Assembly (NCBI GenBank): GCA_019359415.1
Contig: JAHHHH010000053.1
Coordinates: forward strand, 1 to 52,129
DNA from: Iphinoe sp. HA4291-MV1
GTDB lineage: Bacteria > Cyanobacteriota > Cyanobacteriia > Cyanobacteriales > Nostocaceae
DNA: 52,129 nucleotides
Direction: 5' to 3'
The position numbers were made by a program, and so were the translations under genes. Positions 25,747 through 35,285 of the stretch are shown piece after piece. The notes under the pieces are model-generated. The model made no database searches. It was not told where the DNA came from and saw nothing but the letters and a program-made list of their open reading frames with translations. Position 1 is the stretch's first letter, and each line of letters begins with the position of its first letter.

Positions 25747-27099
25747 ATGTCCATGAAACACGAAGAACTATCTGCCTTAGAAGTCAGCTTTAACCAACTG
25801 ATTGAAACTCTTCTAAATAAGAAAGAAGAAAGTGAACAATTCACTATAAAACTTAGCAGTGAACGTAGTCAATTTACTCGTTTCAATCATGCCAAGGTGC
25901 GACAAACAGGCTGTGTCGCTGATGGTTCGATTGAACTAACTTTGATGCAAAATCAGCGCAGTAGTTTTCGGCAGTTTCCCTTCACCGGAGATAGGGAAGT
26001 AGATTGGCAGTTGGCGTACAAAGCATTACAAGAACTACGAGAAGAACTTCCCCAATTACCTCTAGATCCATATTTAGTATTACCATCAGGAACAAATACC
26101 AGTCGAGAAGTTCATTTTGGGAATCTATTAGCTGATGAAATAGTCGTACCAACGGTGCTAGAACAGGTTGCTGAATTAGATTTTGCGGGGATATACGCTG
26201 GGGGAGTTGTTATTAAAGCTTATGCCGATTCCAATGGTCAAAAGCACTGGTTTAGTACCGATACTTTTTCGTTAGACTATTCTATATTCACTACTGTTGG
26301 ACAAGCTGTTAAAGGAAATTTTGCTGGTAGTGAGTGGAATCATGAAGCTTATATAGCGAAAATTAGCAATGCGAAAAGACAACTACAATTGCTGTCTCGT
26401 CCAATAAAAGAATTGCCACGAGGGCAGTACAAAACCTACTTTGCACCAGCAGCAGTTGCTGATTTATTGGCTATGCTTTCTTGGGGAGGTGTGAGTGAAG
26501 CTGATTTACAACAGGGAGGTAGTGCTTTAGCATTACTGTGGCGCAAAGAAAAGCAGTTGTCTGTGGCATTTAGTGTAAAAGAAAACTTTCAACGAGGGTT
26601 AGTACCGCGATTTAATGAATTGGGAGAAATGGCTGCGCCAGAATTACCTGTGATAGAAAAAGGAGTATTGGTCAATACGCTAGTGAATTCTCGTACAGCA
26701 AAAGAGTATCACAAAAATAGTAATAGCGCTAATAGTTATGAAGCTTTACGTGCGCCAGAAGTCAGTTCGGGAAATTTAAGATTTGAGGAAATTCTTCCTA
26801 GTTTAGATAGAGGTTTGTATGTCTCTAATTTACATTACTTGAATTGGAGCGATCGCCCCACAGGTCGAATTACAGGTATGACGCGTTATGCTTGTTTTTG
26901 GGTAGAAGGTGGTGAAATTGCTGCTCCTATCGAGAATTTGCGTTTTGATGAAACTCTTTATCGATTTTGGGGAGAAAATCTCGTATATTTGACCAATTTC
27001 CAAGAATTTGTGCCCGAAGTCGGAACCTACGAGAGTCGTCAACTTGGAGGCAGTATGGTTCCAGGTATGTTGGTAGAAGATTTTACGTATACATTGTGA
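25747..27099 (+). CDS. tldE: TldE/PmbA-type subunit
   Basis: 450 residues. Homologous to TldD but without an HExxxH zinc motif, as expected for TldE/PmbA, the non-catalytic half of the heterodimer. Family segments include RFNHAKVRQTGCVADGSIEL, a GVVIKAYADSNGQKHW core, and the conserved end YESRQLGGSMVPGMLVEDFTY. Co-orientation with tldD supports a shared role in peptide processing. An ATG two codons downstream is an alternative start. It converges with the helicase gene, leaving only 23 bp between stops. Confidence 0.88.
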   Translation: MSMKHEELSALEVSFNQLIETLLNKKEESEQFTIKLSSERSQFTRFNHAKVRQTGCVADGSIELTLMQNQRSSFRQFPFTGDREVDWQLAYKALQELREELPQLPLDPYLVLPSGTNTSREVHFGNLLADEIVVPTVLEQVAELDFAGIYAGGVVIKAYADSNGQKHWFSTDTFSLDYSIFTTVGQAVKGNFAGSEWNHEAYIAKISNAKRQLQLLSRPIKELPRGQYKTYFAPAAVADLLAMLSWGGVSEADLQQGGSALALLWRKEKQLSVAFSVKENFQRGLVPRFNELGEMAAPELPVIEKGVLVNTLVNSRTAKEYHKNSNSANSYEALRAPEVSSGNLRFEEILPSLDRGLYVSNLHYLNWSDRPTGRITGMTRYACFWVEGGEIAAPIENLRFDETLYRFWGENLVYLTNFQEFVPEVGTYESRQLGGSMVPGMLVEDFTYTL

Positions 27100-27122
27100 A
27101 GAATAACCATAAATTCATCCAG

Positions 27123-28793
27123 TTAATCCCAAACTTCGATTTGGTAACTATAACCCTGCTCAGTGAGAAATAATTGTCGATGACGGGCGAACTCTTCCTC
27201 ACAAGTTCGTAAAGAGACTAAGGTATAAAAATGTGCTTGCTGGTTATCTGACTTGGGACGCAAAATCCTACCAAGACGCTGTGCTTCTTCTTGACGGGAA
27301 CCGTATTTGCCCGACACTTGTATAAGAATATTTGCATCGGGCAAGTCGATCGCAAAGTTCCCGACTCGCGACAAAACCAATCCCGCTAATTTACCATCCC
27401 GAAAAGCTTGATAAAGTTGCTCTCGTTCTTTTTGTTTGGTTTTGCCAGTAATTAAAGGGAGTCCAGTCAGTTGTGCTAGAGTTTCTAGCTGTGAGAGAAA
27501 CTCGCCAATAATCAAAATGCGATGTCCCAAATTCCGCTCTAGTAAATCTTTGACGACTTCTACTTTTCGGGGATTTTCTGCAGCAACGCGGAACTGGTTG
27601 CGTCTGGGTGCAAGAGCATACTCCATCTGTCGTTCTTCGTCTTGGACTATGCGAATCTCAGAACAATTGGCAGTTGCGATAAAGCCTTGTCCTTCAAGTT
27701 CTCGCCAAGGCACATCATAACGCTTAGGACCAATGAGTGCAAAGACATCTCCCTCTCGCCCATCTTCGCGAATCAGTGTAGCGGTTAGCCCTAAGCGTCT
27801 GCGTGCTTGCAATTCAGCGGTGATGCGAAAAACAGGTGCAGGGAGGAGGTGGACTTCATCGTAGATAATAAGTCCCCAGGAACGAGCACGAAACAAGTCA
27901 AAATGAGGGAAATCTTCTTCTCGGTTGGAGCGATATGTGAGAATTTGGTAAGTTGAGAGCGTGACTGGTCCTGTGGCTTTGACTTCACCACTATATTCTG
28001 CGATCGCATCTTCTAATAAATCTGTTTTATCTAACAATTCCCGTCGCCACTGGCGTACAGAAGTTAGGCTAGTCGTTAGGACGAGGGTACTTTCTTGCAC
28101 CGCCGCCATAGCCGCCATGCCCACAACCGTCTTACCTGCACCGCAAGGTAATACAATCACACCACTACCCCCTTGCACTCTTCCCGACTGGTGAAATGCT
28201 TCGGCTGCTTTTTGCTGATAATCCCGCAGAAGAAATTTTGTCCCAGAGCGCGTCGTTTCACTGAACTTGATAGACAAAGCATCACCTGTCACATAGCCTG
28301 CAATATCCTCAGCAGGGTAGCCAGCAGCTAGCAATGCTTGTTTCAAAAGTCCTCGAAAGCCAGCGTCGAATTCAAAGCAAAGCTCAGAAAGTCGCTTGCC
28401 TAGTAGTGGCGCTACGTGTTTATCTCGTGATAAAAGTTCTGCTAAGGGGCGATCGCCAACTCGTAGAATGAGACTGTTTTCGCCTCGCTCAATTATTGTC
28501 AGTCCATATCTAGATCCCAGAGTGATGATTTCCTGTTCTACCGCTTCCGGAATAGGATATTTGGCGTATTGATGCAACGCCTCAACCATCGCCTCAACCG
28601 CCATCCCAGCTGCTCTTGCATTCCAGATACTTAATGGTGTGATGCGGTAGGTGTGGATATGTTCAGGACTTTTGATGAGTTCAGTGAACGGTGCGATCGC
28701 TACGAGTGCTTTTTCGGCTGTGGGAGAATGGACTTCTAGGAGAATAGTGCGATCGCTTTGCACAATCAGGGCATTTTCTGGGATGTATGACAT
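27123..28793 (-). CDS. XPB/Ssl2-type DNA helicase
   Basis: 556 residues. An N-terminal XPB-like domain (1-170) precedes two RecA-like lobes. Walker A LPCGAGKT (215-222), DEVH (312-315), the XPB-specific Arg-Glu-Asp motif in LIREDGREGD (342-344) and the motif VI QRLGRILRPKS are all intact. In eukaryotes XPB opens DNA in transcription and repair; in archaea it works with the nuclease Bax1; bacterial members are less studied. The gene lies 206 bp after a large gene on the same strand that is likely its partner. The RED motif separates it from ordinary UvrB or RecG helicases. Confidence 0.93.
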   Translation of the reverse strand: MSYIPENALIVQSDRTILLEVHSPTAEKALVAIAPFTELIKSPEHIHTYRITPLSIWNARAAGMAVEAMVEALHQYAKYPIPEAVEQEIITLGSRYGLTIIERGENSLILRVGDRPLAELLSRDKHVAPLLGKRLSELCFEFDAGFRGLLKQALLAAGYPAEDIAGYVTGDALSIKFSETTRSGTKFLLRDYQQKAAEAFHQSGRVQGGSGVIVLPCGAGKTVVGMAAMAAVQESTLVLTTSLTSVRQWRRELLDKTDLLEDAIAEYSGEVKATGPVTLSTYQILTYRSNREEDFPHFDLFRARSWGLIIYDEVHLLPAPVFRITAELQARRRLGLTATLIREDGREGDVFALIGPKRYDVPWRELEGQGFIATANCSEIRIVQDEERQMEYALAPRRNQFRVAAENPRKVEVVKDLLERNLGHRILIIGEFLSQLETLAQLTGLPLITGKTKQKEREQLYQAFRDGKLAGLVLSRVGNFAIDLPDANILIQVSGKYGSRQEEAQRLGRILRPKSDNQQAHFYTLVSLRTCEEEFARHRQLFLTEQGYSYQIEVWD

Positions 28794-28839
28794 TGCTTGC
28801 TATGTCTATGCTTTTTATTTCTTAATATTTATTAAACGA

Positions 28840-28935
28840 ACCGCCTTCGCCCTTCGCGCAGCGTCTCCCTTTGGAGAAGGGGCGACGCCAAAGGCGAACG
28901 CGCAGCGTCTCCCTTTGGAGAAGAGAAGACGTCAA
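28840..28935. repeat. Duplicated dispersed repeat block
   Basis: Two direct copies of gcgcagcgtctccctttgga (near 28858 and 28898) with cgccttcgccc and gacgccaaaggcgaa arms between. These match blocks at 6404 and 13741 with small changes. They occupy the gap between the helicase and its presumed partner gene. Confidence 0.8.
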
Positions 28936-28999
28936 GTACGCCAAGAGTGAAAGAGTAAGTATTGAGTGCAAGTTTACAGAGAATTGGTATTATGTATCA

Positions 29000-30841
29000 C
29001 TAACTCCCTAATGGGATGCTGTAACCCAATTTTTTCACTGCATTGCGGAACTTGTTTTCAGATTCTACTGGTACAACAAGATGCTTTTCTCCAGCTAAAA
29101 AACATAACTTCTTCGTTCTCGAATCATTCGCAATCAAGACAGCCAAAGCAGTATCAGCACATTCGATTAACCTTGCTTGTCCCCTATCCTGTAAACTTTG
29201 TCCTCTTTCCTCTACATCTGCTAGAAATTGATTGACTGTCTCCGGCAATTCATTGCCACTCCGCGCTTGCAAAAACTCTCGCAATTGGGCAATATTATGA
29301 TTTTCTTCAATGGCATTCAGCAACTTTGCTCGCTCCAACCGCCAGACTGCATCGGAAATCTTTTCCGTGTAAGTATCCAGCACGAGCGTATCTGCTGCTG
29401 TTAACGGTTCACCGATAGCCGCTATCTCTAAATTTGGCAGGACTCGGAACACAGAACGAACTTCTAAGGGAGGAGGGGTATAATTTTCTGTGATACCAAG
29501 GCAATAGGCTCCCAAGGGGGTTAACTGCAAACACCCCAACCCGTCATAACGGCTTAAAAATGGTAAGTCATCCGTACCCCATAAATCTGTATAATCAGGA
29601 CGGACACCAGTGGGGTGAATATAGGCGATATTGATCATTCCCAAGGTAGCGACGTACTCAAACAGCAGACACAAGATGTACCGTCCTTGAAGAATGCCCC
29701 AGTCATCACTGCCAAGATTGGCTAAGCTACCATAGTGGGAGTCACAAATATACAAGTTCCAAGGGTTACGAGTTACCTGGAAATCGTAGCCTTGAGCAAT
29801 CATGTAGCGAAAAAATTCATCACTCACGATCCAGCAACCTACAGGACACTCTGCCAAGGCTTGGGCAATAACTTCTCTGCGTCCGTCTACGGCTGTAAAT
29901 CCTTGCTTACCTTTGCCTGTTTGCCCTTTGATATTGTCAATTCGCCGAAATTCATCGATAAGTTTGGTTTTGACCCATTTTTTCCAAATATGACGGATTG
30001 TTTGAGATGGTGGGACGGTGAGTGCCTTTTGTCCAGCTTTTGTTAAAACAAGCCGCTTACCAGAAAGTTCCGCCAACCCAGCGGCTTGTACCAGCATTAT
30101 CCAAGCAAAGGGTTTTATAAAACCAGTTTTTTCCTCTTCGTCAGAGATTTCGGCATCATTGTAATAGTCACTTCCAACAAGTACAGTAGCAATAGCATTC
30201 ATGGTGGCATTGCTTGGATGTCCCGTCTTGTCGCTGACTGCTACTTTACCAGCATTAACCAACCGCAGCACCGCTAGTAAATCTTGTTGTGCGGCAATTT
30301 CCATCTCACACGGCTTTATTGGAATCTCTTTTTCGTGAGTTTCTCGCTTTCCGCTTTCCCAGTTCCATTCTCGCCATTGCAGTCGGAATACCTCTGGACA
30401 CTTGTCAAAGGTTTTCAACTTGACTTCTTCTGGCGGCGGGACAAATGCTCTAAGGCGTTCTTGTAAATCATCCGGTATGATCACCCTGTAAATGAACAAG
30501 CACAGCAGCGATGGTTCACGGTTATAACCATATTTATCTGCTGTACCCCAGTTCGGAGCTTGGAGATATTTAGCATAAAAACGAGCCGCATTAAAGCAAC
30601 CATCCGTTTCATAAATCGTTTGGGCAACTGCTGCTTGCTGTAAGCGATCCAGTTGCAGCCATAAATGCCGGAGGTTGTCTCCTACCAAATGGTACTTGAC
30701 AAAATCGACAAGTTCTGATTTGCGGGTTGGTTTACTATTTGTCGTCAGCAGTCCAGCAAGTTGTTTGAGATCGCTAACTGTTAACTGTTGTAACGCCTCT
30801 TCAACAGTAGCAATAGTCTGCTCATCCTGGTAGTAGGGCAT
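29000..30841 (-). CDS. Large protein likely partnered with the XPB helicase
   Basis: 613 residues. The N-terminus has a SAP-like helix-turn-helix (TVSDLKQLAGLLTTNSKPTRKSELV, about residues 18-45), expected to bind DNA. The rest is a long alpha/beta protein with winged-helix-like stretches (GLAELSGKRLVLTKAGQKAL, RYDGLGCLQLTPLGAYCLG). This layout resembles the XPB/Ssl2-like helicase-conserved domain proteins that neighbour bacterial XPB genes. No nuclease motif is evident. Order and strand (this gene first, helicase second) suggest co-expression. Exact function is unknown; the pairing is inferred from context. Confidence 0.7.
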   Translation of the reverse strand: MPYYQDEQTIATVEEALQQLTVSDLKQLAGLLTTNSKPTRKSELVDFVKYHLVGDNLRHLWLQLDRLQQAAVAQTIYETDGCFNAARFYAKYLQAPNWGTADKYGYNREPSLLCLFIYRVIIPDDLQERLRAFVPPPEEVKLKTFDKCPEVFRLQWREWNWESGKRETHEKEIPIKPCEMEIAAQQDLLAVLRLVNAGKVAVSDKTGHPSNATMNAIATVLVGSDYYNDAEISDEEEKTGFIKPFAWIMLVQAAGLAELSGKRLVLTKAGQKALTVPPSQTIRHIWKKWVKTKLIDEFRRIDNIKGQTGKGKQGFTAVDGRREVIAQALAECPVGCWIVSDEFFRYMIAQGYDFQVTRNPWNLYICDSHYGSLANLGSDDWGILQGRYILCLLFEYVATLGMINIAYIHPTGVRPDYTDLWGTDDLPFLSRYDGLGCLQLTPLGAYCLGITENYTPPPLEVRSVFRVLPNLEIAAIGEPLTAADTLVLDTYTEKISDAVWRLERAKLLNAIEENHNIAQLREFLQARSGNELPETVNQFLADVEERGQSLQDRGQARLIECADTALAVLIANDSRTKKLCFLAGEKHLVVPVESENKFRNAVKKLGYSIPLGS

Positions 30842-30898
30842 GGTTGGGTTGTGACACCTGAAAGCTGGGAGATAAAGAAACTAGAGTTTACAATTATT

Positions 30899-31594
30899 CT
30901 ATTTTTTTTTAGGAAATTGAGAATAATCCTCATTAGAGGAGTCTGGTAGTAATTGTTGGCGTCCGTTGCGGATGATACGCAACATATCCAGAAGATTCTG
31001 TTCAATATTTTCTAGGACGCCATCAGCGTATTCATCAGCCCCCTGTTCAACAGCTTCGGCTTCTGCAACTGCCTGACGCCGCATTTCCTCTATTTCTTGC
31101 TGACAGGCGCGTCGTTTGCGGTCAATTTCTTCAAGAGTTTCTTGCAGCATTTTCTCACATTCTTGTTGAACTTGTCGCCGCAATTCACCAGCTTCTCGTT
31201 CTGCTTGTCTGATGATATCGCTTTCATCCAAAATTTGCGATCGCTTGGTTTGCGCTGCATCAACAATTTGTTGCCCGTATTCTTCTGCTTGCAGGAGAAT
31301 TTCCTCCTTTTGTTGCATGATTGCTGTTGCTTCCTCAAAAGCTTCAGGCAAAGAAAGCCGTATCTCATCAAGCTGATCGAGCAGCTTGTCTTCATCGACT
31401 ATCGTGCGTCGCGTCAATGGAATGTTGAAACCAGCAACAATCATTTCCTCCAAGCGGTTGAGTTCCTGCTGAATGTCTACGCTTGTTGCTCGCGTAGTAT
31501 CTCCGTTGTAGGAGATTTCTTCGGGAAACTCTTGCAATGGGGGATTGCTTCCGTTTTGATTTAGTTCGATACCGGATGGTTTTGGGCGTAGCAT
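30899..31594 (-). CDS. DivIVA-like coiled-coil protein
   Basis: 231 residues. After a polar N-terminus, residues about 40-205 are almost continuous heptad coiled coil rich in Glu, Gln and Arg ([40 protein letters not shown]). Such proteins in cyanobacteria resemble DivIVA/Cdv3, which act in cell division or polarity, but coiled coils align easily with unrelated proteins, for example V-ATPase E or F-type b subunits. The start overlaps the end of coaD by 34 bp, so they form one operon. Ends in a basic PKKK tail. Confidence 0.7.
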   Translation of the reverse strand: MLRPKPSGIELNQNGSNPPLQEFPEEISYNGDTTRATSVDIQQELNRLEEMIVAGFNIPLTRRTIVDEDKLLDQLDEIRLSLPEAFEEATAIMQQKEEILLQAEEYGQQIVDAAQTKRSQILDESDIIRQAEREAGELRRQVQQECEKMLQETLEEIDRKRRACQQEIEEMRRQAVAEAEAVEQGADEYADGVLENIEQNLLDMLRIIRNGRQQLLPDSSNEDYSQFPKKK

Positions 31595-32055
31595 TGGTAA
31601 ATATCCAGGGCAACGTGCGGGGGAACAAGATGATCGACAGAGCCACCAAACTTAGCAATCTCTTTTACCACACTACTACTTAAAAAACTATACTCATTTG
31701 ACGTTGCAAAGAAAACGGTTTCTATTTCATGAGAAAGAGTTTTATTTGTATGAGCCATCTGAAGTTCTACTTCAAAGTCAGAAATTGCTCGTAGACCCCG
31801 CAGTAGCACTTGTGCTCCCCGCTCTTGGGCATAGTTTACGGTCAAACCGGCAAAAGCGTCTACCTCTACGTTAGCGAGATGTTTTGTACACAGACGAATC
31901 TGTTCTAGTCGTTTTTGCACTGTAAACAGTGGAGTTTTGTTAGGATTTCGCAATACGGCGACAATCACTTGGGCAAACAACCGACTGCCGCGTTGGATAA
32001 TGTCAAGGTGTCCTAAAGTAATAGGATCGAAGCTTCCTGGATAAATGGCAATCAC
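31561..32055 (-). CDS. coaD: Phosphopantetheine adenylyltransferase
   Basis: 164 residues from the GTG at 32055, which gives the family start [20 protein letters not shown]; the open frame continues 15 codons upstream to an ATG but those residues are not conserved. CoaD transfers AMP from ATP to 4'-phosphopantetheine in coenzyme A synthesis. Motifs are complete: TLGH nucleotidyl-transferase motif, [20 protein letters not shown], and [13 protein letters not shown]. It leads a two-gene unit with the coiled-coil protein gene. Confidence 0.95.
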   Translation of the reverse strand: MIAIYPGSFDPITLGHLDIIQRGSRLFAQVIVAVLRNPNKTPLFTVQKRLEQIRLCTKHLANVEVDAFAGLTVNYAQERGAQVLLRGLRAISDFEVELQMAHTNKTLSHEIETVFFATSNEYSFLSSSVVKEIAKFGGSVDHLVPPHVALDIYQCYAQNHPVSN

Positions 32056-32100
32056 AATCACAGATGCCTCAAAGTTATTTAGGTGATTATATCTAACCAC

Positions 32101-32615
32101 TGGTTATTTGTGGCAAAGTGCAAGTTTTCATTTAGAAATTCAGGATGTTGGTCTTTGGTAAACTCTGCTGCACCGACTGCCATACATAGTCTTGTTTATT
32201 TACTCTGAAAGTAAAATTTTTGAGAAATACACTGCCTATGCTGCCTCCTTAGCTTACGGCGACTTAAAATCAATGCTATGGCTTTTGTAACAATTTTTGA
32301 GGTGTCAATGAAGAAGAATTCAGAATTCAGAAGTCAGAAGTCAGAATGCAATTAGTGGGGGCGTATGCCGCCTCAAGTCAGGAGGCACTCGCACTGTCCT
32401 TCATTCTGACTCCTGGCTCCTGACTACTTCTTTGGTCAAGAGTCGGAATCTTAGATTTTGGATTATAGCGCTTTTCAATTGACTGAAATACACATCTACT
32501 ATATGGTGGGCATTGCCCAGCTTACTTCATTCGAGGATGTATTGCACCCAAATGCAAACTGCTATAAATACGTCAAATGTACATTAGCTTTTTATAGTTT
32601 TCTAGGTACTTTTAC
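32101..32615. other. Non-coding spacer before lgt
   Basis: 515 bp between divergent coaD and lgt. It contains 7-bp units in gaattcagaattcagaagtc (32318-32345) and the complementary ttctgactcctgg...ctcctgactac about 90 bp further, forming a loose inverted repeat around a ggggcgtatgccgcctc hairpin. The last 100 bp before lgt are AT-rich and probably hold its promoter. No gene seen. Confidence 0.6.
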
Positions 32616-33488
32616 ATGGCACTGGATCTTTCTATCTTGCCCTTGGCATTTCAATTTACTTCTCCAGGACCGATTCTGGTAAAAATAGGACCATTAACTA
32701 TCCGCTGGTATGGCTTTTTGATTGCTACAGCAGTATTGATTGGCGTTACGCTTTCCCAATTCTTAGCAAAGCGCCGTAACGTTAATCCAGAGTTAATCAG
32801 CGATTTATCAATTTGGCTGGTTATTGCGGCAATTCCAACTGCACGCTTATATTACGTTTTGTTTCAATGGTCAGAATATGCTCTGCATCCAGAACGCATC
32901 ATTGCTATTTGGCAAGGAGGCATAGCGATTCATGGAGCAATTATCGGTGGTATTGTCGCAGCATTAATATTCGCCAGAATTAAGCAGATTTCTTTCTGGC
33001 AATTGGCTGACTTGGTTTCTCCTTCGCTGATTTTAGGTCAAGCAATTGGACGTTGGGGCAATTTCTTCAACTCTGAAGCTTTTGGGCGTCCTACTAATTT
33101 ACCTTGGAAGTTATATATTCCACCTGAACACCGTCCCCCAGAACTGGCTAATTTTGAGTACTTCCATCCCACTTTTCTCTATGAATCTTTGTGGGATGTT
33201 ATGGTATTCACCTTGCTGATCACTTTATTTTTTAGAGGTTTGTCGAGCAAACAAGCTTTAAAAACAGGTACACTGTCTCTAGTTTATTTGGCAGCTTACA
33301 GTTTAGGACGCCTATGGATAGAAGGTCTTCGGACGGATAGTTTGATGCTTGGACCTCTACGAATAGCACAAGTCGTAAGTTTATTGGGAATAGTCTTTGG
33401 TTTAGCTGGGTTAGGTTGGCTTTACATAGCCAAACGCCCTTTACCAGATGTCCTTTCCACCTTCCAAGGAGATAGACAGAGGAGGTAA
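32616..33488 (+). CDS. lgt: Prolipoprotein diacylglyceryl transferase
   Basis: 290 residues, seven membrane helices. Lgt transfers diacylglycerol from phosphatidylglycerol to the lipobox Cys of prolipoproteins in the plasma membrane. The signature [20 protein letters not shown] is intact, and the conserved His in [10 protein letters not shown] and the Arg in IRWYGFLI are present. Full length, starting [14 protein letters not shown]. It stands alone and ends at a strong hairpin. Confidence 0.97.
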   Translation: MALDLSILPLAFQFTSPGPILVKIGPLTIRWYGFLIATAVLIGVTLSQFLAKRRNVNPELISDLSIWLVIAAIPTARLYYVLFQWSEYALHPERIIAIWQGGIAIHGAIIGGIVAALIFARIKQISFWQLADLVSPSLILGQAIGRWGNFFNSEAFGRPTNLPWKLYIPPEHRPPELANFEYFHPTFLYESLWDVMVFTLLITLFFRGLSSKQALKTGTLSLVYLAAYSLGRLWIEGLRTDSLMLGPLRIAQVVSLLGIVFGLAGLGWLYIAKRPLPDVLSTFQGDRQRR

Positions 33489-33509
33489 AAGAAAATACTG
33501 AGCCTCACA

Positions 33510-33538
33510 AAACCCGGTATCTCCCAGATACCGGGTTT
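33510..33538. terminator. Hairpin between convergent lgt and queE
   Basis: Perfect 13-bp stem aaacccggtatct / agataccgggttt with a 3-nt loop, followed by cttta. It lies 22 bp after lgt and between convergent genes, so it may terminate both. Its stem is the same as the core hairpin of the element at 15788-15892. Confidence 0.65.
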
Positions 33539-33598
33539 CTTTATCTCACGAATTATTTAGGAATGCTATATCAATTTGTTTCCTTTCAGAAAAAGACT

Positions 33599-34231
33599 TC
33601 ATAATACACCAATCATCTTATGAAGTTGAAGAGACAATCTATACGTAGGATATTGTTTTAGAAGCTTCAAAGTCATCGGAAGAGTTTTTTCACGTTCAGA
33701 CCATTCTGGTTGAAGAAATACAAGAGATGGTCCATAAGGTAGGCTTTTCCTGTAAAACTCTAATTCTTGACCATCAGCTATAACAATTTTGACTTCATTG
33801 GCTCGCTTCAAAATGTTAGGATGAACTGGATAACGAGGATTCATATGTTCTTTAGGACTTAAGGTTACCCATGCCGAAGCCGGTATATCTTGCCAAAATG
33901 CTCCAGAAGTTTCTATTGAAACTTGACGACCTGTTGAATCAATAGATTTGACTATATCTGAAAGACTAGCATGGATAAAAGGTTCTCCCCCAGAAATGAC
34001 GACTCTTGGAGATTTCAGTTCTGAAATTAAATCCTCCAAGGAACGCTCTATCCTGGGCAATCCTTTTCCTCCATCGCTATATCCAGTATCACACCAACTA
34101 CAACCAACTGGGCATCCTGCTAATCGAATAAAATCTACAGGAGTACCAGACCAATAACCCTCTCCTTGGATTGTTTCTTGAAATGTTTCATGTATGGGAA
34201 TAGTTTTTATTTTATGTAGTTGCATAGTCAT
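33599..34231 (-). CDS. queE: 7-carboxy-7-deazaguanine synthase (radical SAM)
   Basis: 210 residues from the ATG at 34231 (TTG at 34237 is in frame; an ATG at 34225 is also possible). QueE rearranges 6-carboxytetrahydropterin to 7-carboxy-7-deazaguanine in queuosine or 7-deazaguanine DNA-modification pathways. [10 protein letters not shown], the SAM-cluster CPVGCSWC (Cys40, Cys44, Cys47), and the glycine-rich VVISGGEPF motif are all in place. No queC, queD or queF lies nearby. A small gene 39 bp upstream on the same strand has been broken by an inserted repeat element. Confidence 0.93.
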   Translation of the reverse strand: MTMQLHKIKTIPIHETFQETIQGEGYWSGTPVDFIRLAGCPVGCSWCDTGYSDGGKGLPRIERSLEDLISELKSPRVVISGGEPFIHASLSDIVKSIDSTGRQVSIETSGAFWQDIPASAWVTLSPKEHMNPRYPVHPNILKRANEVKIVIADGQELEFYRKSLPYGPSLVFLQPEWSEREKTLPMTLKLLKQYPTYRLSLQLHKMIGVL

Positions 34232-34270
34232 TTTCAATCAATTCTTAAAATTCCAACAAAAGTACAAACT

Positions 34271-34916
34271 TCATACAGAAACTCTTCTTCTTAAATCTAC
34301 ATATCCACCCTTTGATAGACCTTCGCTTAAGAGGTTGTTTGAAAAGTCCAATATATTTTACTTGCCCAAGCGACTAGAAGTCGCACGCCAGTTGCTACAA
34401 CCGGGGGAACCCCCCGCAGTCGCCACAACGGGGGGAACCCCCCGAAGCTTTGAGCGGAGGAAACCTCCGCTCAAACTTCTCTCCGCAAGGCGCTGCTCTC
34501 CGCAACGCACTGGCTCGGCTACACAGGCAAAACCCACCTCCGTGGGTTTAAAACACCTGATTTTGCGTGTTTTCCGCGCAGGCGGTGAGTCCAGCGCTCT
34601 TGGTAGGGTTTCCCTCTCAATAGCCCAGACGCACTCGCGTTCCGCAGGCGACTGGCGAACCCGAACGCGAGTGCGTCTGGTGACAGGAGAAGGGACTTTG
34701 TTTGTATAGTAGCGAATTATATTCGCCCAATACTTTTCAAACATCCTCTAAGAAAACAACATCTGCTCCAGCAGAATTAAGCTCATCCTTCCATCTACGA
34801 CAAACGTAATTTACAAGAAATTCTACAGTTGTTTCCGTTTCTAAGAAAGCTAATTTGTTCTTTTTTGTGTAATACTCTGCAAGGAAATAACCTCTCTCTT
34901 CAGTTTTATACTCCAT
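34271..34916 (-). pseudogene. 74-codon gene interrupted by a 418-bp repeat element
   Basis: From the ATG at 34914-34916 the frame reads MEYKTEERGYFLAEYYTKKN and on to ...AGADVVFL, reaching a TTA codon at 34749-34751. Element DNA then adds Glu-Asp-Val and a stop. If the element (34331-34748) and one TAA copy are removed, the frame continues exactly: SEGLSKGGYVDLRRRVSV and a stop at 34271-34273, giving 74 residues. I do not recognise the protein. Its position just upstream of queE suggests a shared operon before disruption. A 59-residue truncated product is still encoded. Confidence 0.8.
34331..34748. mobile_element. 418-bp MITE-like element inserted in a gene
   Basis: Ends gaggttgtttgaaaagt (34331-34347) and acttttcaaacatcctc (34732-34748) are inverted repeats with one mismatch. 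TAA flanks both sides (34328-34330 and 34749-34751) as a target duplication. Inside are perfect hairpins: tttgagcggagg/cctccgctcaaa near 34450-34476 and an 18-bp arm pair at 34625-34642 and 34663-34680. The 128-codon frame inside looks like translated repeat, not a transposase. The element is non-autonomous. Confidence 0.85.
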
Positions 34917-35150
34917 TTTAAATTTTGCATTTTGAATTGGAGCGAAGCGTTCCGGGGCTGGCTAATTTTTCTGGGCGTTTTCTCGCCTAGCCTTGATTAA
35001 CTAGTTTTCTCCCAAAATCCATCGTAGAGGTCGTCCCAGCCCTTCGATCTCGCCAGTTACCTACGAAACGCGAGTGCATCTGGGCTACTGAGAGGGAAAA
35101 CGCCAAGGGCGGACTGGCTCCCCTCCTTCAACTCACTAATGACTCATGAC

Positions 35151-35240
35151 TAAAAATAAAAAATGCCCCAGAGGGTTCTCCAGGGCTTAACCAGGGTGCA
35201 TCTACCAATACACTCTTCTAGAGGGAGGGGTTCTATCCGG
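35151..35240 (-). ncRNA. Candidate small RNA with intrinsic terminator
   Basis: On the minus strand the stem gccctggag-aacc-ctctggggc (35165-35186, two mismatches) is followed directly by attttttattttta, which is a good Rho-independent terminator. No minus-strand gene ends here, so it may close a short transcript starting near 35240 (ccggatagaacccctccctc) within 34917-35285. It lies divergently just upstream of cobM. A promoter could not be fixed. It could instead be the decayed end of an older gene. Confidence 0.4.
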
Positions 35241-35285
35241 AAAGATACTGAGAAAATGCCAAAAAAAATTTTTTGATAAATTGCT

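Noticed and set aside
34358-34744. Minus-strand 128-codon frame inside the 418-bp element
   Set aside because: Tested as a possible transposase. It is Arg/Pro/Ser-rich translation of hairpin repeats, with no catalytic motif.
34917-35285. Cobalamin riboswitch upstream of cobM
   Set aside because: I looked for the conserved B12-box pattern in the cobM leader and did not see it; the structured part reads as a terminator on the opposite strand.
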